DNA from: Cordylochernes scorpioides
Lineage: Eukaryota > Arthropoda > Arachnida > Pseudoscorpiones > Chernetidae
Direction of reading: 5' to 3'
Length of the DNA: 64,000 nt
Assembly: GCA_030710605.1 (NCBI GenBank)
Contig: CP092863.1
Coordinates: 137,858,994-137,922,993 of the forward strand
Each line of letters opens with the position of its first letter. Position 1 is the stretch's first letter. The notes under the pieces were generated by a model. It saw only the letters and a program-made list of their open reading frames with translations, was not told the origin of the DNA and made no database searches. Of the stretch, positions 1-9,683 are shown piece after piece. The position numbers and the translations under genes are program-made.

Positions 1-450
1 TCAGTTCGCCTTTGACCTTGACATTCTGACCTTCCCAAATGAAGTCGTCTGGTGACAAATTGAACTTCAGTTCCCCCCACGGCTGACATAATTGTCTTCC
101 TGCCACCGCTTCCTAGTCTTCCTTCTTCCTTTCAGTCGTTTGATATCTTCTGATAGTACATCCTCTCTCTTTACATTCTTGTTGAATCCTTGGTGCGCTT
201 GCTCAATATTTTATCGATGTTTTAAAGTCCTTTAGTCTCAAATATAGTTAATTTCTTTCATCCTGCTCGTTTAAAAAAAGTCTAATTCTCATATATGCCT
301 AGAAAGTTTCTAGAGAAGTGCTACTATAAGAAGATAGGCAATCAACCTAGTAAAAATATCAAAATCTTTTACTAAACATTGTTTTCAAGATATATAAACT
401 TATAGGAGAAAAAAAACTTGAAGTAGAAAGACTTTGAAGTAGGCCGGTTT

Positions 451-740
451 ATATGGTACAGACCCTGATAATGATGGTGGGTATTTAGCAACTGCTTTTT
501 TACTCTAAATTCTCTACGAGTCTATGTAGAAAGCAGTTCGAATTTTACACTTACAAGTGTTCCATAAATCCCCGTTTGGTTACTTACACTGGTGGGATTT
601 GGAGTTTAGCAAGAAACGGGGGCTATTGAGAGACAATTTTTGTTTCTTCAGAAAAAAAAAAAAAAAGGCCAATACCAGGATTCGATCCTGGCTTGTGGTT
701 GTCGAAAATCGACAGTTTCCATTATTCCTCCGCTCAACAA
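451..740 (-). repeat. tRNA-derived SINE, copy A
   Basis: On the minus strand this reads as a degraded tRNA-like head containing the B-box type motif GGATCGAATCC, then an A/T-rich linker, then a body ending in a CATGATTATCATGG-type tail (here diverged). The same body recurs at 19500, 35250, 36378, 61535 and elsewhere. The short reading frames over it are low-complexity translations of the poly-A/T linker and are not genes. Confidence 0.75.
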
Positions 741-1043
741 ACCCCAACAACAATGTTGACAACACCTATAGGTTCCAGGGAAGGAATCTCTTAACAGAAT
801 CTCCTCTGAGGTTCCCTTTCCAAAATCCTCACACAGAATGTAGATGACACGCGGGTCTCTCCTGGAAATAGACACTTATTAGAGTTAGTATTTTTCAGTT
901 AAAGTATTTTTATTCTCTAAAAAATAGCCATTCAGGGGAATTTTACTGCTATTTATTATCATAAAGATAGAGGCTGCCTAGCTGGCGTTCATAGTTCTCC
1001 AAATAACTGGACGAAGTATCTTTGATTTGTTATTTATTAATTA
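741..1043. other. No gene seen
   Basis: This AT-rich spacer is shared with copy B (45515-45803). I see no coding signal and no recognisable repeat family in it. Confidence 0.5.
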
Positions 1044-1470
1044 CACTCATGCACAACACTTAGGGAAGTTATACCTTTTAGCATGTATATCAGGATTCAG
1101 ACAATAACTCTGAAATATATTACAGTGACCTTTATTGAAGACACACGAGATAACCAAGCGTGAACAAAACTTAAGGAAGTTGTACCTTTTAGCATGTATA
1201 TCAGGATTCAGACAATAACTCTGAAAGATATTACAGTGACCTTTATTGAAGACACACGAGATAACCAAGTGCGAACAAAACTTAAGGAAGTTGTACCTTT
1301 TAGCATGTATATCAGGATTCAGACAATAACTCTGAAAGATATTACAGTGACCTTTATTGAAGACACACGAGATAACCAAATGTAAACAAAATTGCCTAGT
1401 ATCCTTAAAAAAAAACAGAAGATCGGCTAGTTCAAAGACTTTCCACTTCCTCGAGTTTTGTCCATAAGTG
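1044..1470. mobile_element. TIR element with internal 111-bp tandem repeats (3 units), copy A
   Basis: The ends are inverted repeats of the type CACTCATGGACAAAACTT, here slightly diverged (CACTCATGCACAACACTT at the left, CCATAAGTG at the right), next to a TA at the left. The interior holds three tandem 111-bp units. Because 111 is 37 codons, the minus strand stays open across them as a repetitive frame with a 37-residue period. Length and ends suggest a non-autonomous Tc1/mariner-like element. I do not regard the open frame as a gene. Confidence 0.7.
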
Positions 1471-2454
1471 TGTTAAACATTTTTTTTTTTATATAATCAA
1501 CAAAAACTCTTACGCTCTGCAAATCTTTGCAGCTCAAATTTAGTAACTACATACACTGGCAGTTATGTATATCTGATGTCTTAAAATGTCTTGAGTGTGT
1601 GAGAGATTGCTCTTTAAATAAAGGAAGCTTTCGGAGGGGTTATCTTTCTCAAGAACGCGCGGTGTATTGTGGGAGTCCAGACGATCTCTCCACCAATCAG
1701 AAGCGAGGTAATGGTCTGAAAGGAGATACCATTGTAGAACCTATCTCTAGGCATTCATCGCGCCATTGAAAGGATCCAATTGGTGAAATCCTCCTCCCCT
1801 CCCTCCATTAAATTTGCTGAAGAGATAGAATTACGCCATTGTTTCAACCTTCTTTGTTGACGGCAAAGGTAAATACCAATGTACAAAGGAATACAGATTT
1901 GGATAAACCTCTTGTTGCAGATTTTATAGCATTTTTGACTATCGCTTGTTGATAACTTTCAATGAGATAGCATTCCTCATCTCTCTACGGTTTATTTTAT
2001 CTCTTTCTTGGTGAAGAACTATCTACGAAAGCTCAAATTCGACTTGGGATAATTTATTCTAAAATTATCAATATTTTTGATGATAAATATAAAACTTTCG
2101 ATGAAATAACTTTATTTTTGGAATTTTACTTCTCTCTTTCTCTTTTGCTCAAATATATGCGTTAAACTTGCACAATTCTGTATCCAAATTATGGTAGGTC
2201 TAAGGCTTATATTCTCGTCAACCTAATTTCTACAATCACAAAAGTATATTTCCACAGTTTCATTCAAACATCAATGTCAAGAATAAACCTTCAAGTACAG
2301 ATACTATATAAACCGAATGAACAATAGGTATAACGATATGGTGTATTAAATTGGCGAAATCGCTAAAAATGTTCACCACAGATTAGCAAACCCTTTCCAC
2401 AATTCTCTTTTTCATATTCAGTTCAATAATTGCACAAATACGTTCATTATGTAA
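1471..2454. other. No gene seen; shared with copy B
   Basis: This is unique-looking, moderately AT-rich sequence shared with 46342-47320. An 80-residue plus-strand frame at 1527-1769 is also present in copy B (46400-46642) with only about two residue changes. It has no recognisable motif. The conservation reflects the duplication and is not evidence of coding. Confidence 0.5.
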
Positions 2455-3690
2455 ATAAAAAATCAATAGTGTTGAAAAGTTCCATTCTATACACACTGAG
2501 TGCTCTATGCGTATATTGTTTAGTTATTATCAAATCTCTCTGATAGATAACTAGAGAGAGGAGTGGAAAGAGAGAGATAAGTTTATCGGAGAAGAACCCA
2601 AACTAACTTATAAAGTTAATGTATGGAGAAAACGGTTATAAACGTCCATTATGTAAAAAAGAACAAGATCGTTGAAAAATTCCATCTATACACAGAGTAC
2701 ACTATGTATATTGTTTAGGTAGTATTAAATCTCTCAAATAGAGAGATAGGGAGAAGGGGGAAAGAAAAACATGTCTAGCATAAAGTTAATGTATGGAGAG
2801 AAAACGGTTATAAACGTCCAATATGTAAAAAAGAACAAGATCGTTGAAAAATTCCATCTATACACAGAGTACACTATGTATATTGTTTAGGTAGTATTAA
2901 ATCTCTCAAATAGAGAGATAGGGAGAAGGGGGAAAGAAAAACATGTCTAGCATAAAGTTAATGTATGGAGAGAAAACGGTTATAAACGTCCATTATGTAA
3001 AAAAGAACACGAGCGTTGAAAAGTTCAATAGTTAGTATCAATTCTAATAGAGATATATAGAGAGAAAAGGGAAAGACAAGTCTAGCAGAACATCGGAGAA
3101 GAACCCAAATTAACTTTTAAAGTTATTGTATGCAGAAAACGGTTATAAACGTCCATTATGTAAAAAAAGAACACGAGCGTTGAAAATACCCATCCTCTAC
3201 ACACAGAGTATGTGTATTGTTTAGCTTTTATCAATTCTAATAGAGAAATAGAGAGAAGAGGGGAAGAGAGACTAGTCTAGCAGAACCCAAACTAAATTAG
3301 AAAGTCAATGTATGGAGAGAAAACGGTTATAAACTTCCATTGTGTAAATAAAAAAGAACAAGACCGTTGAAAATATCCATCCGTTACATTCAGAGTGTGT
3401 GTATTTTGCTGTTATCAATTCTAATAGAGAGAAATAGAGGGAAAGAAAGACAAGTCTAGCAGAACACCGGACCAAACTAACTTGTAAAGTTAATGTGTGA
3501 AGAAAACGGTCATAAAGTTCATTAGGTAAAGTTCCATCTACATACGGAGTATACTATGTGTATATTGTTTAGTTAGTAACAATTCTAATAGAGAAATAGA
3601 GAGAAATGGAGGGAAATAGAGACGTGTCTGTCTAGCAGAACCCAAACTAAATTATAAATGTATGCAGAGAAAACGGTTATAATCCATATT
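2455..3690. repeat. Tandem array, about 163-184 bp units, 7 copies (A)
   Basis: The landmark AAAACGGTTATAAACGTCCA recurs, with variation, at about 2628, 2800, 2972, 3135, 3319, 3502 and 3669. Spacing runs from 163 to 184 bp. Two adjacent units (2803-3145) are almost identical, which points to recent local duplication. Copy B carries only about three units. Confidence 0.9.
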
Positions 3691-4035
3691 TATGGAAGTG
3701 TCCAATAACCAGTCTGGACTGACCTTGACTGCTGAAGTGGCTTCAAAACATCCTTCTCCTTTTTTTGGTCGTCATTCGAGTGGATTGCTTGATGTGGGTG
3801 AGAAGGAAAGAAAAACTACTCGCCTTTATAAATGAACTGTAGACTTTTTTTTTCTACTCTATACACGGTGTGAGGTATTCTCCTATTGGTCAGTTCGTCT
3901 AACTACTCCTTTTTGTCACACACACTTCTTTATCAGTATTTTAATATGCCTCAATTCATACCACGTTTTGATACAGAATGGTACAAGTTTAACGCTTATA
4001 TTTGAGCAAAGAGAGATAAAACTAAAATTTAAAAA
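3691..4035. other. No gene seen
   Basis: This spacer is shared with copy B (47850-48200). It holds no convincing frame or repeat. Confidence 0.45.
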
Positions 4036-4372
4036 ATAAAGATATTTATAAAAACAATATAATGCGGCTTATGATTGTAGAAACGACATTTGACACAATT
4101 ATCCCGCAAATGTTTATTTTGAACGAAAAAAATAGAAATTTATTTTAAGGAGAAATAACGATTATTTCTAACCTTAGGGATGAGGTATGAAAGAATAAAT
4201 TGTGAAGAGTAATGGTAAATGGAAAAATAAAGTTTCCAAGGATGGGAATCGAACCCACAGTGTTCCGCTTACCGGGCAGATGCCATGTCCACTAGGCTAC
4301 CCTGGACATATTTTTGTTCAAAAGAAACATTTGCGGGATAATTTCCAAAGTCGTTTCTATAAAGATATTTAT
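4036..4372 (-). repeat. Retroposed foldback carrying a tRNA-like sequence, copy A
   Basis: Roughly 50-bp inverted arms lie at about 4077-4130 and 4310-4360, sharing TTATCCCGCAAATGTTT and its reverse complement. They surround a minus-strand tRNA-like sequence at 4235-4306. A 14-bp direct repeat, ATAAAGATATTTAT, lies outside the arms (4036-4049 and 4359-4372) and looks like a retroposition-type target duplication. The same left part reappears at 63850-64000. Confidence 0.65.
4235..4306 (-). tRNA. tRNA-like sequence (pseudo-tRNA) inside foldback, copy A
   Basis: On the minus strand it is 72 nt with a 7-bp acceptor stem (one G-U), a D arm, a T arm with loop TTCGATT, and an anticodon arm TCTGC / CCGGTAA / GCGGA. 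The anticodon position reads GGT. C instead of U at position 33 is atypical for a working tRNA. The position inside a repeat also argues for a SINE head or pseudogene. A homologous sequence lies at 28711-28782. Confidence 0.6.
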
Positions 4373-5042
4373 TCGAGAGTTTTCATATTTATCATCAAAA
4401 AAATTATGATTAATTTTAGAATGAATTCTCCAAAGTCGAATCAAATTTAAGCTTTCGTAGATAGTTCTTTACCAAGAAAGAGATAAACTTTTGAGATGAG
4501 GGAGGCTATCGCCTTGAAAAGTGGATTTACGGTTTTAAAGTTATCTTTTTTTAAACTAAAATTTATGATTTTTAAAAATATTTGTCTTATTGATTTTTTA
4601 AAAATTATAAAATTATTCAATTTCAAATTCACAACCACACTACGAAATTATTCTATTCTATTATAAATAAATTGATAAATTTTTATTCAGTTTTTGTTAG
4701 TCTGGAAAATATCTATTATTATATTTAAAGTGAGTAGTCCAATTATTTTATCTTTTTTTAAATTATTATTTTAAAAATCTATGGCCGCCATTTTAAAATA
4801 AAAATCCAGACGTATGTTTACTAAAAAAATGTTCATTTATATTGATAATTTGTCAAAGAAACCTATTTTTAAAGGGCTTTTTATTGGTGTTTCCTTTGTT
4901 GTGAGGACAATGTGTATTTATGACCAAAAGATGGCTCTTCCAATCGTCTGCTCTAAAATAAAAGGTCGTTTGGGACTTTAATAATTGAAACAAATAAGGC
5001 CTAAGGGAAGTAGCTTCCTTAAAAGGACCCCCCCCCCCCCAT
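4373..5042. other. AT-rich spacer, no gene seen
   Basis: Shared with copy B (48560-49210). It contains a run of C at about 5030, which is shorter in copy B. No gene is supported. Confidence 0.5.
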
Positions 5043-5870
5043 GTCGATTATAAAACACTTTAACAGCTGAAATATTTGAGAACCTTTTCGAAAAAATGTC
5101 TTAAAGTGTTGAAATGTCTAAGAGTGAGTGACTATATGACTTTCAATATTTTATTTTTTAAAGAGTATTCTATCTCTCTCTCTCTAACCAGTTAGTAAAA
5201 AACACTTTAACAGCTGGAAAATTTGAGAACTTTTTTCGAAAAAATGTCTTAAAGGATTGAAATGTCTAAGAATAAGTAACTATATGGTTATCAAAAATTT
5301 TATTTTTTTAAAGATCATTCTTTCTCTCTCTCTCTAACCAGTTAGTAAAAAACACTTTAACAGCTGGAAAATTTGAGAACTTTTTTCGAAAAAATGTCTT
5401 AAAAGATTGAAATGTCTAAGAATAAGTAACTATATGGTTATCAAAAATTTTATTTTTTTAAAGATCATTCTTTCTCTCTCTCTCTAACCAGTTAGTAAAA
5501 AACACTTTAACAGCTGGAAAATTTGAGAACTTTTTTCGAAAAAATGTCTTAAAGGATTGAAATGTCTAAGAATAAGTAACTATATGGTTATCAAAAATTT
5601 TATTTTTTTAAAGATCATTCTTTCTCTCTCTCTCTAACCAGTTAGTAAAAAACACTTTAACAGCTGGAAAATTTGAGAACTTTTTTCGAAAAAATGTCTT
5701 AAAGGATTGAAATGTCTAAGAATAAGTAACTATATGGTTATCAAAAATTTTATTTTTTTAAAGATCATTCTTTCTCTCTCTCTCTAACCAGTTAGTAAAA
5801 AACACTTTAACAGTTGGAATATTTGAGAACTTTTTTCGAAAAAAATGTCTTAAAAGATTGAAATTACTGA
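5043..5870. repeat. 150-bp tandem array, about 5.5 units (copy A)
   Basis: TCTCTAACCA repeats at 5181, 5331, 5481, 5631 and 5781, an exact period of 150 bp. Internal units are almost identical, while the first and last are more diverged. Each unit contains AACACTTTAACAGCTGGAAA and a TC-rich microsatellite. In copy B the array is shorter and its units are much more diverged. Confidence 0.95.
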
Positions 5871-6488
5871 GTGAGTGACTATATGGTTATCAATACAAGA
5901 AATATATACTTCTATTTCCTATTTTGAAGAGTATTCCTTAATAAGTTAGAGTATTTAAAACTTTGTTGGAAGTGTTTATATGTATTCTCTATTTAATTTA
6001 TGTGTAAAAATGGTGGAGTAACATAACTGTTGTATATCGTGGGGAAAACATTAAAATATCATCAAATATTATCTCTATAGATAAAAATTATTGAATTAGA
6101 GTGTTCATCAGTGGTAAACCATCTCAGCGGTTTAACTAAATTAAACTACAGACCGCTTTACTATTGTATTGGATTGGTTTTCTTATATATCCTGCACATT
6201 TACTATGGAAGGCAACTTAGGGATGTTTATTATAAAATAAATGAAGCTTTCAGTGTTAGGTTTCTTGTGCAACTTTTAATTTTCAAGCTTTCGGACTTGT
6301 CAGTCCTTCAACAGGATTATCACGTTAACAACTTAATAATAAATACAATTTTATATACACATTATTATATACATATTTTAAATACTTATTATATATTGAG
6401 AGAAAAATATATCACATTATTTCTGTTAGTTGTTAGGGATGTTTAGGGAACCTAGGGACATAGGCTTATAGGTCTGTAGATTTGCATA
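5871..6488. other. Spacer with a Penelope-like terminal fragment
   Basis: The section around 6230-6350 is a repeat terminus also found near 63720-63830 and in copy B. It contains a minus-strand hammerhead-like motif at 6284-6315. A 111-residue frame at 6111-6446 runs through this repeat and is conserved in copy B only because of the duplication. Confidence 0.5.
6284..6315 (-). ncRNA. Hammerhead-like motif, degenerate (copy A)
   Basis: The minus strand reads CTGTTGA, then a GGAC/GTCC stem with a six-base loop, then GAAAGCTT. This is the order of a hammerhead core (CUGAUGA, stem II, GAAA), but with A6 replaced by U, and I see no clear stem I. It is probably a relic of a Penelope-like terminal repeat. 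Copies lie at 50132-50163 and 63772-63803. Confidence 0.4.
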
Positions 6489-7082
6489 TCTACTTATATA
6501 TTTGCCTTATTCTGTCTGTTTGTCTGTTTGTCTGAAGCTCACGGATAGAATGCGCGCTCATTGGCTGCAAGGGAACACGTGTCCTCCCTGCCCCCCTCTA
6601 GACAACCCTGTTATTCAAAAACCATACATCCAATCGCCATGAAATTCTGGGATATTATTAGGTATATCCCCGGAAAGGTTTTCGAAAAATAATTTCTTGA
6701 ATATCTTGAATATCCTTAGAGTTATTTTCAGAATTGTAGATATAACTCGCAAGCAGCGCCGCCAGACGGTGATAGGCTTAAGCTTGCTGCTCCACCCCTG
6801 TTGACCTTGGGTCGTCGTGTGAGTCACAGCATGATGCAACAAAAAACACTCTCTCTGGGGATTGCGGCGTCAACAACCTGTAAGTTTGTGCCTCTCTCAT
6901 AAACCTGTCTATACAGACCACCCTGTCTATAGCGACCACTCTAGACAACCCTGTTATCAGCTGTGTGATACATCCACCTGTCTATACAGACCACCCTGTT
7001 AATAGCGACCACCCAAGTCAACGTTTTTAGAATATATTCGCACTCGGGTAAACCCCGGGCGTTGCCCGGGCCATTCGTCTAG
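6489..7082 (+). mobile_element. Non-autonomous Helitron (copy A only)
   Basis: The element begins TCTACTTATATATTTGCC after a host A. It ends in a perfect hairpin (CCCGGGC, GTT, GCCCGGG at 7054-7070), then nine bases later CTAG, and is followed by a host T. These are the classic Helitron termini: 5' TC, a 3' hairpin, CTRR, and insertion between A and T. Its length is 594 bp with no Rep/helicase frame. Inside, CTGTCTATACAGACCACC-type segments are repeated. The same position in copy B lacks it. Confidence 0.85.
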
Positions 7083-7094
7083 TATATATATATT

Positions 7095-7317
7095 TACAAT
7101 GTTGACACAATCAATAAGGGATCAAGGGTTTAGTTTCTTATATCTTTTATTTCTAGAGTTTTCGGCTAACATGCTCTTCAACACGGAGATCTAGAAGTAC
7201 TACTTCTGTTGTATTTCAGGATCTCCGTGTTGAAGAGCATGTTGGCCCGAAAGCTCAAGAAATAAAAGATATAAGAAACTAAACCCTTGATCCCTTATTG
7301 ATTGCGTCAACATTGTA
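7095..7317. repeat. Near-perfect hairpin element, 97-bp arms
   Basis: Arms at 7095-7191 and 7220-7317 are reverse complements with only a few mismatches, separated by about 28 bp. The inner arm has GTTGAAGAG, a spacer and CCGAAAGCTC, the same order as the hammerhead-like motifs elsewhere in the window. This suggests two tail-to-tail Penelope-like termini. It is inserted in a TA-repeat tract and is absent from copy B. Confidence 0.85.
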
Positions 7318-7670
7318 AAATAAGGGAAGAAACCTTATTAGAATTACAATGTAGAATTTTTATTTATTTGTGAAAAGAAACATTCGCGTTTTGATGTTTT
7401 TCATTTGTATTATAATTACAATGTATATATATATTTATATATATATATATCGTGGTCAAATGAAGAGGCGCAACCGTTATGCCAAGCGAACGGCGCACAA
7501 CGCGATGTCTGCCACCTTTATTTTTTTTGTACAGTTTTTATAGATGGATGAATTTGCATATTTACATTTTAACATAAGCTTAACATATTTACATACTTCT
7601 TTTGACGAAAAAATATCATATCTCTTGGGCATTAATTATACAAATTATGACATATATATATTTGCTTATC
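7318..7670. other. AT-rich spacer, no gene
   Basis: Holds a fragment (7365-7410) similar to the arm of the foldback at 35021-35212, TA repeats, and a short segment (7452-7530, TCGTGGTCAAATGAAGAGGC) shared with copy B at 51080. No coding signal is seen. Confidence 0.45.
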
Positions 7671-7782
7671 CTACCCTAACAACATTCGCGTTATGCAAGT
7701 TTTTTTTCGTACAACGCGAATTCCTATAACGCGATTTCATACAACACGGAACACATTAATCGTGTTATAGGAGAGTTTACTG
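7671..7782. mobile_element. Truncated ACAGTA-type MITE, right part only (copy A)
   Basis: The right end is CGTGTTATAGGAGAGTTTACTG followed by TA, matching the right end of the complete copy at 51817-52036. The left half is missing because copy A has lost the interval equivalent to about 51303-51926. Confidence 0.75.
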
Positions 7783-8633
7783 TAATAACAAACTTAACAT
7801 ATAAACTTCAAACAGAGCTTCTTCTATAGAACATGTTTATTTTGCAAGCTTTCGAACGAAAATCGTTCTTCAACGGGCTTAAAGAACCAATGTAGATCAT
7901 GTCAAGAGAAAGCAAGCTACCAAAGAATCTACAGAGAGTACAGAAGCTCAACTACCACAAACTTTTCCTTTGAAGCCATAAATAGATTATTCAATCCCCT
8001 CTTAACATGATCCACATTGGTTTTATTCCATCTAAAAATGCATTTCTGAGAAAGCTAATAAAAAATATTCAAAATAAAATTAAAAGTTTAAAGAAGGAGA
8101 TGAAAATTTAATAAATAATAAAAGTTCTCGCTAAAGCTTTCAAGTATATTTTTAAAATTTAAAATAGCTCTCTATCTATCTTTACGGCTTTTAAAATCCC
8201 CAAGAAACTCTGATGTTGAAGCTATGTATAGATGTTTCATTGTCATCTATTTTTAGGCCTATCTAAGCCTAATAAAGATATCTTTTTTTAAAGTATGACA
8301 AAAATAGAATCTATTTTTAGATTTTTATATGGGTGTTGAGATTTTATATGTGTTTTTTCCTGGCTTTAACTACTTTCTATTTTAAAGTTCTGTCGTCTTA
8401 AAACCGGATTTCTTAGAAACTTCATAAAAGTTTAGTATTTTAGGTTTAGTTATACTCGACTTTTCCTCGGTCGCATGTATGACGCATAATCTGTCTTTGT
8501 CACCGACCCTAGTCCGCTAGTGTTGCAGAGACAGTCGATAGATAGCGCTTAGTTTTTGGCGTCTGTTTTGACGGGAGAGGTGACCTCTTTTTATAGATCA
8601 AATTGACACCCGCCAAAATATTCATATCATATG
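7783..8633. other. Spacer with relic motifs
   Basis: Contains a minus-strand motif at 7844-7879 (GTTGAAG, AACGA/TCGTT stem, CGAAAGCTT) that is hammerhead-like. Near 8495-8600 there is a stretch similar to the palindrome family of 19040-19212 (CACCGACCC, then GATAGATAGCGC, then GACGGGAGAGG). No gene is supported. Confidence 0.45.
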
Positions 8634-8842
8634 CACTCATGGACAAAACTAAATGAAGTGGAAAGACTTTGATGTCGCCGGTCGTCTCTCTTTTTTTTGG
8701 TAGGAAACAGAGGCCATTTTGTTCACACTTGGTTATCTCGTGTGTCTTCAATAAAGATCACTGTAATATCTTTCAGAATTATTGTCTGAATCCCGATATA
8801 CATGCTGAAAGGTACAACTTCCTTAAGTTTTGTCCATGAGTG
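8634..8842. mobile_element. TIR element with one 111-bp unit (copy A)
   Basis: The ends CACTCATGGACAAAACT and TTTTGTCCATGAGTG are inverted repeats, followed by TA on the right. The interior carries a single 111-bp unit in the opposite orientation to the element at 1044-1470. Copy B has the same element at 52885-53106. Confidence 0.75.
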
Positions 8843-9339
8843 TATATAAAGTCTTATTACATGGAATTTAATACCTTTCATCAGTTTACTATATGAGACT
8901 TCCTGGTTGGTTCTTTGCCCCAATTTTTTGGAAGTTTATCGCCTTTTTTATAATACATTCTTCATTTTGATGGTTTATGTTCTAATATATTAGAGATTTC
9001 TTGCTAAATCACTTTAGTTATGTTTTAATTTTAAAAAGTAGGTCATCTATATTGGAAAATAGTTGTAATCTTAAACAAGAGGTTGTTGATGTATTACTGA
9101 AATGTTGTTTTCTAAGACTTTTCCCCTTCTTTCAAATGGCCCGTAAAAGGATTCATAGCTACATATGGTAAAACTACATTTTTTACATCGAAAAATAGTG
9201 TTTTAAAACATTTATGATCGTTTATTGTCCCTCCATTCTGTTAAATAAACCATTATAATATATCAATATAGGTATATATATATATATATATGTATATATA
9301 TGTGTGTGAAAAAGTAAAAAATAAAAAGGTCAGGTGTTT
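8843..9339. other. Spacer, no gene
   Basis: AT-rich sequence with a TA microsatellite near 9272-9300, shared with 53107-53590. It directly flanks the Gypsy insertion. Confidence 0.5.
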
Positions 9340-9343
9340 ATAT

Positions 9344-9683
9344 TGTTACATCATGATTAATGGCGTATTTCTTATATTAGTTTTAATATATTTGAAATTT
9401 AAATTATATATTTATTTATTTTTATATAAAATATTCTATGATATTTATTTAAAACAGATTATTAATTTATCATCATTTGTATTTAGGTACACTGTGACTT
9501 CACTGCTCTCTTTGATGTGAGAAAATAAAGAGAGGATTCTGGTGGCTACTTAAAGAAGACTTATCTCGTTATTCCCTTTTATAAATTTCTAGGATGGTTG
9601 AAACACGCTCTGGTAAGATGCAGGACCCAGCACAGGAGAGAATCCAGGCTGAAGAGTCTGCCAAGCCGCAACCTGGTGCAACA
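9344..9683 (+). repeat. 5' LTR of the Gypsy element
   Basis: Starts TGTTAC and ends GCAACA, short inverted repeats of the TG...CA type. A TATA-like TATATAAA lies at about 9424 and a polyadenylation signal AATAAA at 9524-9529, about 100 bp later, a spacing compatible with a U3-R-U5 layout. The gag start codon at 9594 lies inside its last 90 bp. Confidence 0.95.

Noticed and set aside
1527..1769. 80-residue frame conserved in copy B
   Set aside because: Same reason: the whole surrounding non-coding sequence is equally conserved and no motif is recognisable.
5043..5870. Regular 150-bp repeats as a CRISPR array
   Set aside because: Whole units repeat, with no short repeat and unique spacer pattern, and the genome is eukaryotic.
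6111..6446. 111-residue frame conserved between the two block copies
   Set aside because: Conservation follows from the block duplication. The frame overlaps a repeat terminus with a hammerhead-like motif and has the low-complexity composition of AT-rich DNA.
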